From Rutidosis leptorrhynchoides (lineage: Eukaryota; Streptophyta; Magnoliopsida; Asterales; Asteraceae), in assembly GCF_046630445.1 (NCBI RefSeq), contig NC_092342.1:84389001-84453000 (forward strand): a DNA stretch of 64,000 bases. The letters run 5' to 3'. Of this stretch, positions 48,214 through 59,544 are shown piece by piece. A program made the translations under genes and the position numbers. How positions within the stretch are numbered: the first letter of the stretch is position 1; the number at the start of each line of letters is the position of its first letter. The notes below the pieces were generated by a model. That model searched no databases, had not been told where the DNA came from, and saw nothing but the letters and a program-made list of their open reading frames with translations.

Positions 48214-48608
48214 CTCGTACGATCAGATGAAGAATTTTAGATAAGAAATAGATTATAGGATGTAGGTTAGTACCCTGAAATACATAATTTACATATGCAT
48301 ATATAATACTAAAATCCCATAAGTTACGGAGGAATCTACAGAAGCTGTCAGGCAAAGGTAACAATAACAGATATGCTAGGATATGAATTTATCTATACAC
48401 TGTCTATGCAATAGAGGCAGTAAGACATGTCTAGACTAATAATGATAAGCAAGTGATTCTCTAAGAATGATAAGCAGGTAATTTTCGACACGAAATGATA
48501 AGCAACACTTTTGACATGCAGACACGGTCGAAGTCCAGACTCACTAATGCATCCTAATGACTTATCAGTTAGACACACTAATGCAGACTTGGTTCGCTAA
48601 GACCACCT

Positions 48609-48620
48609 GCTCTGATACCA
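48609..48620 (-). promoter_or_regulatory. Primer-binding site, tRNA-iMet type
   Basis: TGGTATCAGAGC on the minus strand, two bases after the LTR end, as at 450-461. Confidence 0.88.
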
Positions 48621-49069
48621 CATGTCATACCCCGTCCAAAATCTTCCGAACGAATACAATAACATATGGTACCATCGCGATGAACGGACCCCTATATGCC
48701 TTGAACGACTCCATGTAATGTCTCTAAAATGAGTAAATGCACAGCGGAAGATTTCTTTCATACCTGAGAATAAACATGCTTTCAAGTGTCAACCAAAAGG
48801 TTGGTGAGTTCATAGGTTTATCTTAAAACAATATAATTCATCATTTTGATAGACCACAAGATTTAAATGCTGCATGGTACAAATGGGCCCGAATCCTATA
48901 CCCACCTGTAATGTACATGCGATATCTTTTAAATACAGTACACCTTTCTCGTGTACGAAATCATCTTTCATAAATCTTAGTAACCGTACACATATCTCAT
49001 GCACAAAAATAACATACACATAACCTGTGTATAAAATCATTCTCTCGATACATAACATTCATATCAATT

Positions 49070-49193
49070 GGTGGCAATTATCATGTCCACATAATTCAAT
49101 GGTGGCAATTATCATGTCCACATAATTCAATGGTGGCAATTATCATATCCACATAATTCAACGGTGGCAATTATCATGTCCACATAATTCAAC
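49070..49193. repeat. 31-bp minisatellite, four units (5' LTR)
   Basis: Counterpart of 40722-40845, with one unit carrying CATATCC for CATGTCC. Confidence 0.93.
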
Positions 49194-49669
49194 AATAATC
49201 CGCAGAACTTCTGTCTGCATAATAATTCATTCAAGGAATGTTTTGCTTGTGTCTATCTCGTCAAACATTTATAAAAGCATTTCATGTATTCGCAGTTCAA
49301 AATATATTTCAAAGGCATTTAATAAAGCAGTTGTAAGAACAACGCATGTATTCTCAGTCCCAAAAATGTAAAGAGTAAAAGGGAGCAAATGAACTCACCA
49401 TACTGTATTTCGTAGTAAAAATACATATAACATCATTGAACAAGTGAAAGGTTGGCCTCGGATTCACGAACCTATATCATTTATATATATATTAACACAT
49501 ATACTTAACATGTAATAATAATCAAACCCGTTTGTATATGTTAATTATATATTTCTTATTTAAAATAGTAATGTAATATTTTTATAGTTATTATATATGT
49601 ATTTGATATATTTTTATATCAATAACTTATGGTTCGTTAAAATAATGACTTTACTAATACTAAAATAGT

Positions 49670-49767
<98 letters not shown>

Positions 49768-50089
49768 GAGTTTCATATATTTATATTTAATATTTTTAAT
49801 GATCATGACCATAATCATAGTTATCCTAGTATATTAACAATATTATTATATCGTCATTTTTATTATAATAGCTATAGTCATATTATATTGTTCTAAATTT
49901 TATATCCTTAATCCATTTTGTAATATACTTTTTATGTTATTGTATTAGTAAGCATATTAATCATAATTTTAATACTTTGATAATATTTAATCATAATAAT
50001 AATAGTAATTAATAATAATAATAATGATAATAATTATAGTAATATAAATAATACTACCTTTAAAGTAATAATCTCCAAAAAGAATGTCG

Positions 50090-50149
50090 TTGCCCAAAGT
50101 CGAACCCGAGACCTCTCGCCTAACGCCAAACACCCTTAACCATCCACCC
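50090..50149 (-). other. tRNA-like module in the 5' LTR
   Basis: Same sequence and orientation as 41721-41780. Confidence 0.5.
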
Positions 50150-53100
50150 AATTCAATTTTTCTGATTAAACTTACAGAATCATATTAATTAACCCGTCTC
50201 TATTTGTTTCACTACTTCTTTTCGGCCCAATCATCACTATCGGCCCAAATTGCTCCCGAGCCCAACAGCAAATAAATAAATCTCGGCCCACTTGTAGTAC
50301 GTTGCAAAAATAAAATAAAAAATTGAGAAGTTTGTATCCGGTAACCTGCAACAGGAGTACAAGGAAAGAAAAATAAAAATTACGCTGTCATCACAGCCTC
50401 TATAACCCTCGTTTCATAATCCTCTTCGTAACATCGTCATCATCATCAATTCAACATCATCATCTCATCATACGCCATCATAATACATCATCATCACCTC
50501 ACGGTTATCATCATCATCGAGTCATCACGTTTTCTCATTGTATCATCTTCATTACTTCTTGTCATCACCATCATCACCGTATAACATAATCATCATCTTC
50601 TTCGCTGTAACTTCTTGCTCGAACAAAAACAGAAAACAGGAATGGCATAAGATTTGATGATGGTACTCGATGAGGATATGTAGAAGACGATGAATAGTGG
50701 GTTTCTTCCAACAAGCAATCAGGTTCATGTTTAATGGTGAAAGTAGTGGATATAGGTGGTTTATGGGGTGTCCATGGTGGTTTGTGACGGTTTATAACAA
50801 CAATAGAATATATGCAGCAACAGTGCATTTATAACTAAGGTAATCCTCAAAAGCAGAAAAGTGAAATGGGTTTGGTGGTTTAAGTGTTAGCCGAAGGTGG
50901 TGTAGGGGTTGTAAGGTTGCGAGGAGGGTGGTGATGATTGTCGGTTGTGGTGTGCTATCTCGGACAACAATAAAGGAAGTGGTATGGTGATTGGTGGTTG
51001 ATTCACGATGTATAGAGTGAGAGAAATATACGGCGAGGGTGGTGGCGGTTTATTGATGGACATGAAACAGAAAAAAAAAACATACATATTAATCGTAACA
51101 GTAGTCGTTTTTCGTGTAGGTGGCTTCATGGTGGTGTTTGAAATAGTATACAGGAAACCAAAACGTACTTCCCCGATTTTGGTTTCGGTGTTGGGCAGAA
51201 CGGGCCAAAACCTCAAGGGATTTAAGTAGTAACGCAGAAGAATGATGGTGATTATGTAAACGAAACAGAAAATTGAAAATGGTTCGATGGGATGTGGTCC
51301 GTAGGTGGCTTTGGGATTCGGTTGTTTGCAGCAATTCGTAAACAGAAACAGGAAGTACCCAGCATCATGTGAAGTGGTTTAGATGTTGAAGGTGGTGGCA
51401 ACGAGGGTGGTTGTTTGTCGATCATCGATAATGCATTTTGTTTCATTTGTATAGTACATTTCCCTTTCAACATCGAACACCCAACGACCCTGAAACAAGT
51501 TACACTTGTTATGTTCATATGTTGAGTTTGCGTGCGTTGTAACTGGATTAACTAACCAGAGATCGAAAAACTTTACCATATTAAGATGAGTTGTGATTAG
51601 AAGGGCTTAAGTTATAGATGAAAAGATGAATTGTTTTGAGTTGATGAGGATATAGGGTGACGGTTCTTGGAACTTAAACTAGCAAATAGTTTTATTTAAT
51701 TCTATATCCTCTAATTTAAGATGTCTATATGTATGCACAAATAAAGTAGCACAGTATCTACTAATAATTAAGTATACACATGCTTTCACACAGAATAGAT
51801 AGTAATTAATTAGAGATTGTAATCAATCATAAACAGTGTTTAAATAGTAATATTAATATAATATAACTTTCACATGAATTACAATGTGCGCATTCAATAA
51901 CAGTGTATAATATATTATATTATATATTTAGATAACAAGTCATGAATTGAAATAGAAAAACAGTAAACGAATAGTAATCAATCAAGTTCTCGTGAAATAT
52001 AATTGTATGCATCCTACCGACAGTTTTCACGGACTGTGTTATATCGTGACCATTGCTAAACGGTTAGAATATAAAAGTGTTCCTAAAAATCCTAAATTTT
52101 TAGATTAGATATATTTAATTATTTCACTCATTAACTGTTTGAAACCTGATAAAAAAGGTTCGATAATTATTTATTTTCTGTTCCAATTTATATGTACGGA
52201 GTGCTAATATTCAAACTTAAAATTGTAAAAATATTTTTAACAAATCTAAAATCTTCGTAATCAATTTACAGTCCATCTTTTATTTCAATCCTTCATGAAC
52301 ATGTACAAGATCTATATTAAAACTAACAAAACATCAACCGAGTGTTACTAACGTTTACTAATTAAGCTCTAAATCATTCCTTTCCCAATTACTCTCTCTC
52401 TAAATATAATCAGTTTTAAATAACAAGTTTTATCACATAAATATATATTATATATTTTTAAACAAATAGATTTAATATTATTTTATATATTTACAAGTAG
52501 TATTTATATACATATTTATATATACATATATATATATATCTAATTACATTTAGTTGTTCGTGAATCGTCGAGAACAGTCTAAGGGTAATTGCATTCATAA
52601 AAGATAGTTCAAAATCTTTGAAACTCAACCTAACAGACTTTGCTTATCGTGTCAAAGATATTAAATCGTGTCGAGAGTTTGATTTAAAATTAGTTAAAAT
52701 TTTCCGGGTCACTACTGTAATGATGGTTAAAGTTTCAAGACTAATTGTTTATGTGCTAACATATACCTCTCCACAATGTTTCTCTTGTTTGTCTTGTGTT
52801 GTAGATTAGCGAAACCCCGAGATCACATGGAACATCCAGAAGTGGGTCTAAGCGACAAAAGAGCATTGGATTCAAAGGAAGAGGGAAACAACCTGTAGCT
52901 CAACAAGAAGTAGTAGAAGAAGAAGAAGTACCAATGATCCCAGAGGACATCCGTAGGCTTTCAGCAGACCCATATCTGCAACAGATTTTAATGAATGAAC
53001 AATACAGAGTAGGCCTAGAACTTAGGCTTAAAGACAAATTCTACCCAGGAAAGTATATTGACTGGTCTCATCTGGATGAAGCAAACATGCGTGAAGAGTT

Positions 53101-54354
53101 TGAGGATCTTTTTTAAGGTTGAATATAGGAGCATGTCACTTAACCCTTGGGTCCCAATTTTCAACTTAAATGAGCCTGTTTATGTTGTCCTAACCCTAGA
53201 GTTCACTTCCACCCTAACTGTTAACTTTAGGGTAGACGCAATCGATGACCCTTCCTATATGCAATTTTACCTAGCTGGGCAATACCGAAGCGTGAGCATG
53301 CTTCAATTCATCAAAGCCTTAGGATTATACAGAGAATTCAAGAACAAAAAAGAAATCCTTTGGTCTTATCTTTTGTCATGCAAAATCCCCACCACCAACC
53401 CTAAGGAATTTGACTTTCCAAGCGCTTGGCACCAAATGAGTGCCGAAACTTTTAGTACGAGAAAGACCGTTGCCAACAGCTTAAGGACAATTCCCCATCG
53501 GATCATAGCCCAATTCATTGCTAACACGGTTAACTACTGTTTTTATAGCCTTAAGAAAATGTCCCATTTGGACATTTGGCTCACTGATCGAATCTTTCAC
53601 CACGAAAGTGTCCATGTCCCGCATGTTATAGCTGACTATCTTTTTGACAAGAATGGAACTAAGGGAAAGAAGGGCACGGTAGGTGGCGTTTTAGTAACTA
53701 GGATAGCTAATCAGTTGGGGATTGACATAACGGGGTATACGGCCAAGGAAATGGGTAGATTTGGGTATGTTGACTATAAGGGATGTAAAATTCTTAAGCG
53801 GGACCAAAATAACATCATGAGAAGATGGTTTGATCTAGGGAACATTAATGTCGAGGAAGAGAATGAAGGTGAAGAGGAAGAGAGGGTGATGCATGGTTAT
53901 GAAATGGGTAATATAGGATCGAGTAGCGGAGGGCAAGGTAGTAATATTCCGGGGGGTATGACCAAGCTTGTATTGCTAACCAATTTGACCAACTTCATAT
54001 TAACTAAGGCAACCAAGGATACGAGGCAACCTATAACTTCTCAGGCCTCCTTGCGGTATCTTAATGGCAAGTCCATTGCAACCAACTGAGCCACGCAGAC
54101 CTGAATGTCCCTATGCCCTTTGCTCCCACCTACAACCCGTATGATTACGAGCACCAAGAAGCCAACCTCTTATTGACTATGACCATAATGAAGCTCTTAG
54201 GAGAGCCGAAGAATTCAAGCATTTCAAGCGGTTGAGGCGACAACAACAACAAGAGCAAGATGAGTGGAGTAGGCCGCCAAAATATGAGGATTATCCAAAC
54301 CCAGACCAATTCGAAAGCTCGTACTACGGAGGTTATAATTGGTGGAAACTTTAA

Positions 54355-57030
54355 TTGTTGTGCTCTCGCTCCTTTTATTTGTGGTTTAGTTAAAACTTTT
54401 GGTTGGTTGATCTGTGAAACTTTTGTTTAAAACATTTGGCATATAATAATTGTGGGCGGATGGTTTGGGGAAATTTGAAAAAATGGTGATTTAGTTGTGT
54501 GATGAAAACAATTCGTTTGTGTTTGATTATCGGTAATGATGGTAGGTATTTGAATTCGGAGGGTATGTGATTCCCGGATAAAACAATTATGAAGTTGAAT
54601 TTCTTTGGTAATAACTTGAACTTATTTCGTGTTGATTATATTTGTTCTTGTTAGGTATTTGATGTTGATTTATGTGTTGATTGATTCGTTGGATTAGGCA
54701 TGTGTGATGATGATCATTATTATCTTATGCTTGTTTGTTGAAGCATAGAGACTATCTTTTGTATGTGATCTTATTGATTGAGATGTTTGGTTGAATATCA
54801 TTATGTTGATGGATTATTAGATTACATTGTCGATGATTGTGGAGCGTCATAATTTTATTGTGGGCACGCATACTCCCCCGAGTATGGCCCCACACATTTT
54901 GTGAGCATATTTCAATTGTAGGGAATTCCATATGCACTTGGCTCCTTCTTTTAGCCCAACAAGTGGTACAACGACATGCAAGAGACTTTGGTGACTACAT
55001 ATTATCCGAATTGTGACAATAAAAATCGTTTGATCTCAACCGGTTTTGACTTTCTTTTCTTTCATATTTTCTATTTCAAATGTCCCACATTTTCAATTAT
55101 TCAATCATTTTAATGCAATGAGGGCATTGCATCAAACTAAATGTAGGGGGAGAGTTAAAATATCGGGCCATTTTGAACTTTTTCGAGTAAACGTATCACA
55201 TACAATACAAAGTTTGAAGCTTGCAATGTCGAACAAATTTTTTGAACAAGTCTTTAACCATCACATTAATTCATATCATAAATACTAAAATGGTTAAAAC
55301 TTGTAAAATTTTCAAATTTTTTGGGAAAAGTAAAGTCTTTTCCTTGTTTTTCAAAACTTAAGGAAGTAAAGTCTTCCTTTTGTTTCACTCTTGCAATTCA
55401 CAAGTGAAAGTAAAGTCTTTAACTTTTCATATGATTTTGTGCACAAATGATAAAATCTTGAGGAAAAATCAAACTTATGCTTGAAAGTTAAAGTCTTTCA
55501 TGCATGTGCACCAAAACCAAGTGTTTAAAACTTCGGGCTTTAACACTTCCGGATGAATCGAGTCCATCCATTATAGGGAGTCAAGTCTCCCGAATTTCGC
55601 ATTACTTGGTGTATGGGACTTCCTAATCTACACCATTTCATATTGACATTGGTTGTCTCATCATTTCACGATGTTTCAACCGATGTATCATAACGTGGGA
55701 AGAGGAGCCACCGAGCTTCACAAAGTACTATCATGTTTAGGAGCAATGGCTTTGTGCTAGTGTTGCTAGACAACACAACCCATAGCCAAAAGCTATGGTA
55801 CCCTTGTGCAATCCATTAACGAAAATGTAGTAACTACTTCCTACCTTTTCTTAAAATAAGCATAAAAGCTTGTTATGTGGGAAGTAGATGAGTGAATATA
55901 AGCTTCAAGCTTTGACACTCACAATGTTTCATTTTGGAAGTAAAGTCTTCCAAACTTGGAAGTAACGTCTTCCAAGTTATGTTTGTTGCAATCTTGGGAG
56001 TAAAGTCTCCTAAGTCAAGCTCGATCCTCTTTAAGGAAGTTAAAGTCTTCCTAATGCTTCAAAATTTGGAATTGAAGGACTCTCTTATTTAGCCACGTGG
56101 GGCCCTAATTCCATGAACCTCCGTCAATGCTTTCACCCTACTATGAGAGAAACCATAGAGTTGTGATAGAAAGCTTGATGAGTGTCGGTTACCCCGTGCC
56201 CGGGTGACCAATAAAGGTGGGGTACCCAGTCCCTTACCTTTGGCATACCCACCTTAACCTTATACTTGGAATTGACGATTATTATTTAGAATTGACGACC
56301 ATTATTAGAATTGACGAAAATAGGTGTTTTGGGGGCATGGAGGTGGAAGAGGGATAGCCATCGCGGGTTGATGAGGTGAGCATTCTTTTTGGAAGCATAT
56401 TCTTTTCACGATGCATTTCTTGACGATTGGTGATTGGTACGATATTCATGGCCCTTATTCATTTTGGGGAACATTTTATATATTGTGGGTACACCTTTGG
56501 TTTGTTTGAGTAGTTTTGTGTTAGATTATGATTGATTTGGAGATGTGATGTGATTCATTAGTTTGATGAGTTTATGGCTATCCCGTGAATCCTACATATT
56601 TGGCCAAAGTCAAGGAGGTCAAGTTCGAGTTTGTACAGATTTGATACTTTGTGATTGGTGTTTGATGACCTTCTCGAAGATGAAGTTGACTTTGGCCGGG
56701 TGAATGATTGGTTCGGGTAGACTTAGGCTTGAAATGTGTTTGTGTTAGTGATTGAGGATGGAAGATTTGAAGTCATGATTAGTTGAAGATATTATGTGAA
56801 GCTTGCATTGAGCTTGTGTTAGTAGAAGAAGATGATGTTTGTGCTTGGTCCTAAGCAAGTGCAAGTTTTTGGAGAATACTCTAGCCATCAAGTGCATATT
56901 CATGGGAGGTATCAATTTGTACCTAAACTTTTTGCGCTTTAGCATATTTCACTTATTTGTTCTCTATCTCCAAAGCTTGTTTCGTCAATTTACTTGCTTG
57001 AGGACAAGCAAAGATTCAAAGTAGGGGGTT
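54355..57030 (+). other. Athila-like 3' region with hairpin family and polypurine tract
   Basis: No ORF with support. It contains the hairpin series (55324-56052) and ends with AAAGTAGGGGGTT at 57018-57030, the polypurine tract next to the 3' LTR. Confidence 0.75.
55324..56052. repeat. About nine short hairpins with TAAAGT-type loop and varying stems
   Basis: Stems/loops at 55324-55343, 55360-55379, 55403-55423, 55482-55500, 55576-55591, 55933-55954, 55954-55977, 55993-56014 and 56034-56052. Examples: GGAAAAG-TAAAGT-CTTTTCC, GGGAG-TCAAGT-CTCCC, ACTTGGAAG-TAACGT-CTTCCAAGT. Loops stay close to TAAAGT while stems differ but remain complementary. Confidence 0.8.
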
Positions 57031-58712
57031 TGATATCGCTCCATTTATATATGTTTTATCTCTCGATATCTCCCTCACTCTATTCGGTTTTTGACGATCT
57101 CGGAGCCTATTTTGTGTGCTATTGAGCTAAATGGTAATTTAAGGGCTAAGGACTTGATTTGGTGTAAAATTGACCAAATCTTGGTCAAAATTGGCTAAGG
57201 TAATGGCAAGTGCAAGATTCAGCTCAAAAAGCGTCGGTCCTCAACTAAGAGCGCCGCTCATGTGGAGCAAAAGCGCCGCACCAACATGAAAAATGACATT
57301 CTTATGCACATTTTAGCTCCATTTTAGATCAGTGAGCAATAGCGCCGTTCCTAAAGTCAAGAGCGCCGCTCCTATCCAGACAAAAGCGGTACTCCTATAG
57401 CAAAAGCGATGTTCCTGAGTGTTGCCAAAAGCGGCGTTCCTGATCAAAAGCGCCGCTCTTCATTTAAGCCAAAAGCGCTGCTCCTAAGTAAAAAGCGGCG
57501 CTCCTGTCGCTGTTTCAGCCCAAATTTTCAGCACTATAAAAGGAACGAGATTCGGTTATTTTTCATATGCATATTTAGAGAGCAGCTGTCTTAGGTCCAA
57601 ATTTCACATACAAAACCCTAATTTCATCATCCATTGGTGTTTAAGGGTGGATTCAGGGAGGCTAGCTCTAGATTCATCATTGTTTAGCTCTAGATCTTCA
57701 TCTTCAACATTTTGGGTTGTAATTTCCACTTTTCTTTACATATTTTGAATCTATTTCTTGTAATAACTTGAAGATGATGATTGTTTATGTTTCTATGCTT
57801 ATTACTAGTTTGATCTTAGCCATGATTGGCTAAATCTCTTGTGTTTGCTTATCTATGAATCTCTAATGCTAGTGTTTGCCCCAAAATCAATTGAATAATG
57901 TTGTTTGAATGAATTATATGATCATATGTTATTGAGTTAGCTAAAGATCCATTGCTATGAGTTTGTTTTATGTTTGACTTTGATTACATATGTTGAGTAG
58001 CTCTCTTAGTGATTTGAGGATTGAATCAATGTGTGCTTCAACACCTTAGGTGATCTAGACAACTAGTTTAGGATTTTCAAGTGATTGTGTTCTTGATCTA
58101 GGTTGGTTTTCAATTGGTCTTTAGTCAACTTAGTAGTACCGATTATCTTAAGTGATTTCGATAGTTGGGGGTTTTAAGTGATTTCAACCCAAGCATAATC
58201 TCAATGACCAAATCATGCTTAACTTGATCTTAGAATACAATGCTTATGTGAATTCGCGGATTGTTATTCGATTTAAGGTTTATTAGTGATGCTAAACATT
58301 TAATAGTTCAACAACTAGTGCGATAGCAGTTTGGGCAAAACGGGGCAAGCCAGGCATATAGAGGATTGGATAAGTGAACACTTCTTAGTTAATTTGATTT
58401 AAGTCTTAATACTTCATTACTCGTTTCATGCTTCTAGTTTACTTGTTAAGTTTAAGTTTGTTTAATTGTGCAAGTTTTAGTTGTTAGTTAATATCAATCA
58501 AAATCCCCCAATCAAACAAACCCTAGAACAATTGATAGTTTCAAATATTCGACTTACACCACTCTCTTGGGACGAACTTGATAAGAATACTTACATTGAA
58601 GTGCTATAATAACCGGGTTCTAAGTGTTCGTTAGTTGTGTGTGCTTATTTGTAGTGTTTAAATCATATATAAATTTTTAGGGTAAAAGATGTACGTTCCA
58701 CAAACACTATCA
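57031..58712 (+). repeat. Athila-like 3' LTR
   Basis: Begins TGATATCGCTCC, ends CACTATCA. Same length as the 5' LTR with scattered substitutions. Includes the palindrome array (57215-57515) and the TATA box near 57535. Confidence 0.92.
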
Positions 58713-58865
58713 GTTAGGATCCACAACGTTGGGTTAAAGCCACATATGTGGATTGACATTCATCACTATAAATTTTGAGGGTAAAATATGTACGTTCCAC
58801 AAACACCATCAGTTACAATCCACAACGTTGGGTTAAAGCCCCATATGTGGATTGACATTCATCGC
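58668..58865. repeat. 99-bp tandem duplication spanning the LTR/LINE junction
   Basis: 58668-58766 and 58767-58865 each contain the last ~45 bp of the LTR, the GTTAG/GTTAC target site and ~50 bp of LINE ORF1. It therefore arose after the Athila-like insertion. Confidence 0.88.
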
Positions 58866-59220
58866 TGGCTTAGGGTTCCTAGGAGCAGCTTTGAAGATTT
58901 TTACGAGGTTGCCTTTAATCTTCACTTTCTCCAGTTCACGCAGTAACCTATCAACGTCCTTCACCTCCGCAAAGCGTACAAACACAAATCTTGAACCGTT
59001 TCTTAACTTTTTTCCAACGATATAAACATCTCGAACAACCTCAAAGGGTTTGAAAAGCTTCCAAAAGTCAACTACCTTCCAATCGCCGGGGAAGTTGAAA
59101 AACAAGAACGACGTGAGTTGTTTGCCGCTAGATCTCTTGTGTAGATACCCATAGTCCCCGTTGTATCGATCCCTTCTTGCTGTGCTCGCCCACTCGCCTC
59201 TCTCTCTCTCTCTCACACCC

Positions 59221-59253
<33 letters not shown>

Positions 59254-59333
59254 ATGTTTTTGCAACACCTTTTTATAGACCTTTTTATACAAGATATTAT
59301 TATTATATATTCAATAGAAAGTACAAAACTCAC
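58833..59333 (-). pseudogene. LINE ORF1 N-terminal part with RRM domain
   Basis: The minus-strand frame has an Arg/Glu repeat coded by the CT microsatellite, then an RRM with RNP2-like TSFLFFNF and RNP1-like GSRFVFVRF, ending at a stop just before the Athila-like insertion. The likely ORF1 Met is near 59255, just ahead of the RERERE run. ORF1 continues at 33831. The RRM would bind LINE RNA. It is related to the intact protein at 6210-7790. Confidence 0.8.
59197..59253. repeat. (CT)n microsatellite
   Basis: CT run with two interruptions; on the minus strand it encodes the RERERE stretch of ORF1. Confidence 0.93.
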
Positions 59334-59544
59334 TATTCACACAATTATTTTATGATTAAAGGGTATTTTGGTCTTTTCTACTTCTTCTTATTTATTTGCT
59401 TTCACATGCTTCCCCTCCCAAAAAGTTCCATTGCCACTCTATAGATATTTAACAACCTTTCTTCTGGCGACTTCTAAACCTTTTCTGGTGGCTTCTGTTG
59501 CCCTAATTTCTTTGGTTTGTGAACAAAGGTGAATTAGGTTTTTA

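Larger units (their letters stand above)
40275..52716 (-). mobile_element. Gypsy-type element with 4 kb LTRs and little coding capacity (LARD-like), 12.4 kb
   Basis: Two near-identical direct repeats (40275-44314, 48623-52716) flank a 4.3 kb interior. Target duplication GTAAT occurs at 40270-40274 and 52717-52721. The PBS at 48609-48620 and the polypurine end at about 44315-44335 show minus orientation. The interior end (GGGACGAAATTTCTTTAACGG just before the 3' LTR) is of the kind seen in Tekay-type chromoviruses. No RT or integrase is recognisable, so it is non-autonomous. Confidence 0.92.
48623..52716 (-). repeat. 5' LTR (4094 bp) of the LARD-like element
   Basis: Matches 40275-44314 almost throughout. 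Differences include a longer (TAA)n run (about 49671-49763), a ~25-bp segment near 51512-51538 absent from the other copy, and scattered substitutions. The last base is T where the other copy has A. Confidence 0.93.
39479..54354 (+). pseudogene. Athila env-like ORF (Athila ORF1-family), probably spliced, broken
   Basis: Proposed exon 1 is 39479-39487 (Met-Gly-Lys) followed by GTAAGA; the acceptor TGTTGTAG at 52804 opens exon 2 in phase. Exon 2 reads a basic/Ser-rich start, an acidic EEEE patch, then the conserved family region (NPWVPIFNLNEP, YLAGQYRSVSM, LTDRIFHH, ADYLFDKNGTKG). A frameshift in a T run at ~53110 and more near 54070-54180 break it; the frame ends at ~54354 with an acidic, Gln-rich tail. 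Function in plants is unknown; env-like is a positional name. The intron would be about 870 bp without the 12.4 kb insertion that now fills it. Confidence 0.7.
33832..58712 (+). mobile_element. Athila-like Ty3/gypsy element lacking pol (about 12.4 kb without its own insertion)
   Basis: Direct 1682-bp LTRs (33832-35513, 57031-58712), a tRNA-Asp-type PBS, gag, protease, an env-like ORF of the Athila ORF1 family and a polypurine tract. GTTAC at 33827-33831 matches GTTAC at 58812-58816 (GTTAG at 58713 in the inner copy of a local duplication). It lies in LINE ORF1, whose sequence resumes on both sides. No reverse transcriptase, RNase H or integrase is found between protease and the env-like gene. 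The 12.4 kb element at 40275-52716 is inserted in it. Confidence 0.88.
20675..59333 (-). mobile_element. L1-type LINE, about 6.4 kb, split into four pieces by later insertions
   Basis: Pieces in transcript order: ~59333-58813 (ORF1 start with RRM), 33831-31087 (rest of ORF1, start of ORF2), 27479-26919 (ORF2 middle), 23202-20675 (RT to 3' end). A T run at about 20675-20690 is the poly(A) tail on the minus strand. Reading passes from piece to piece at the target duplications of the inserted elements. ORF1 and ORF2 carry stops and frameshifts, so the LINE is dead. The exact 5' end and its own target duplication were not identified. Confidence 0.8.
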
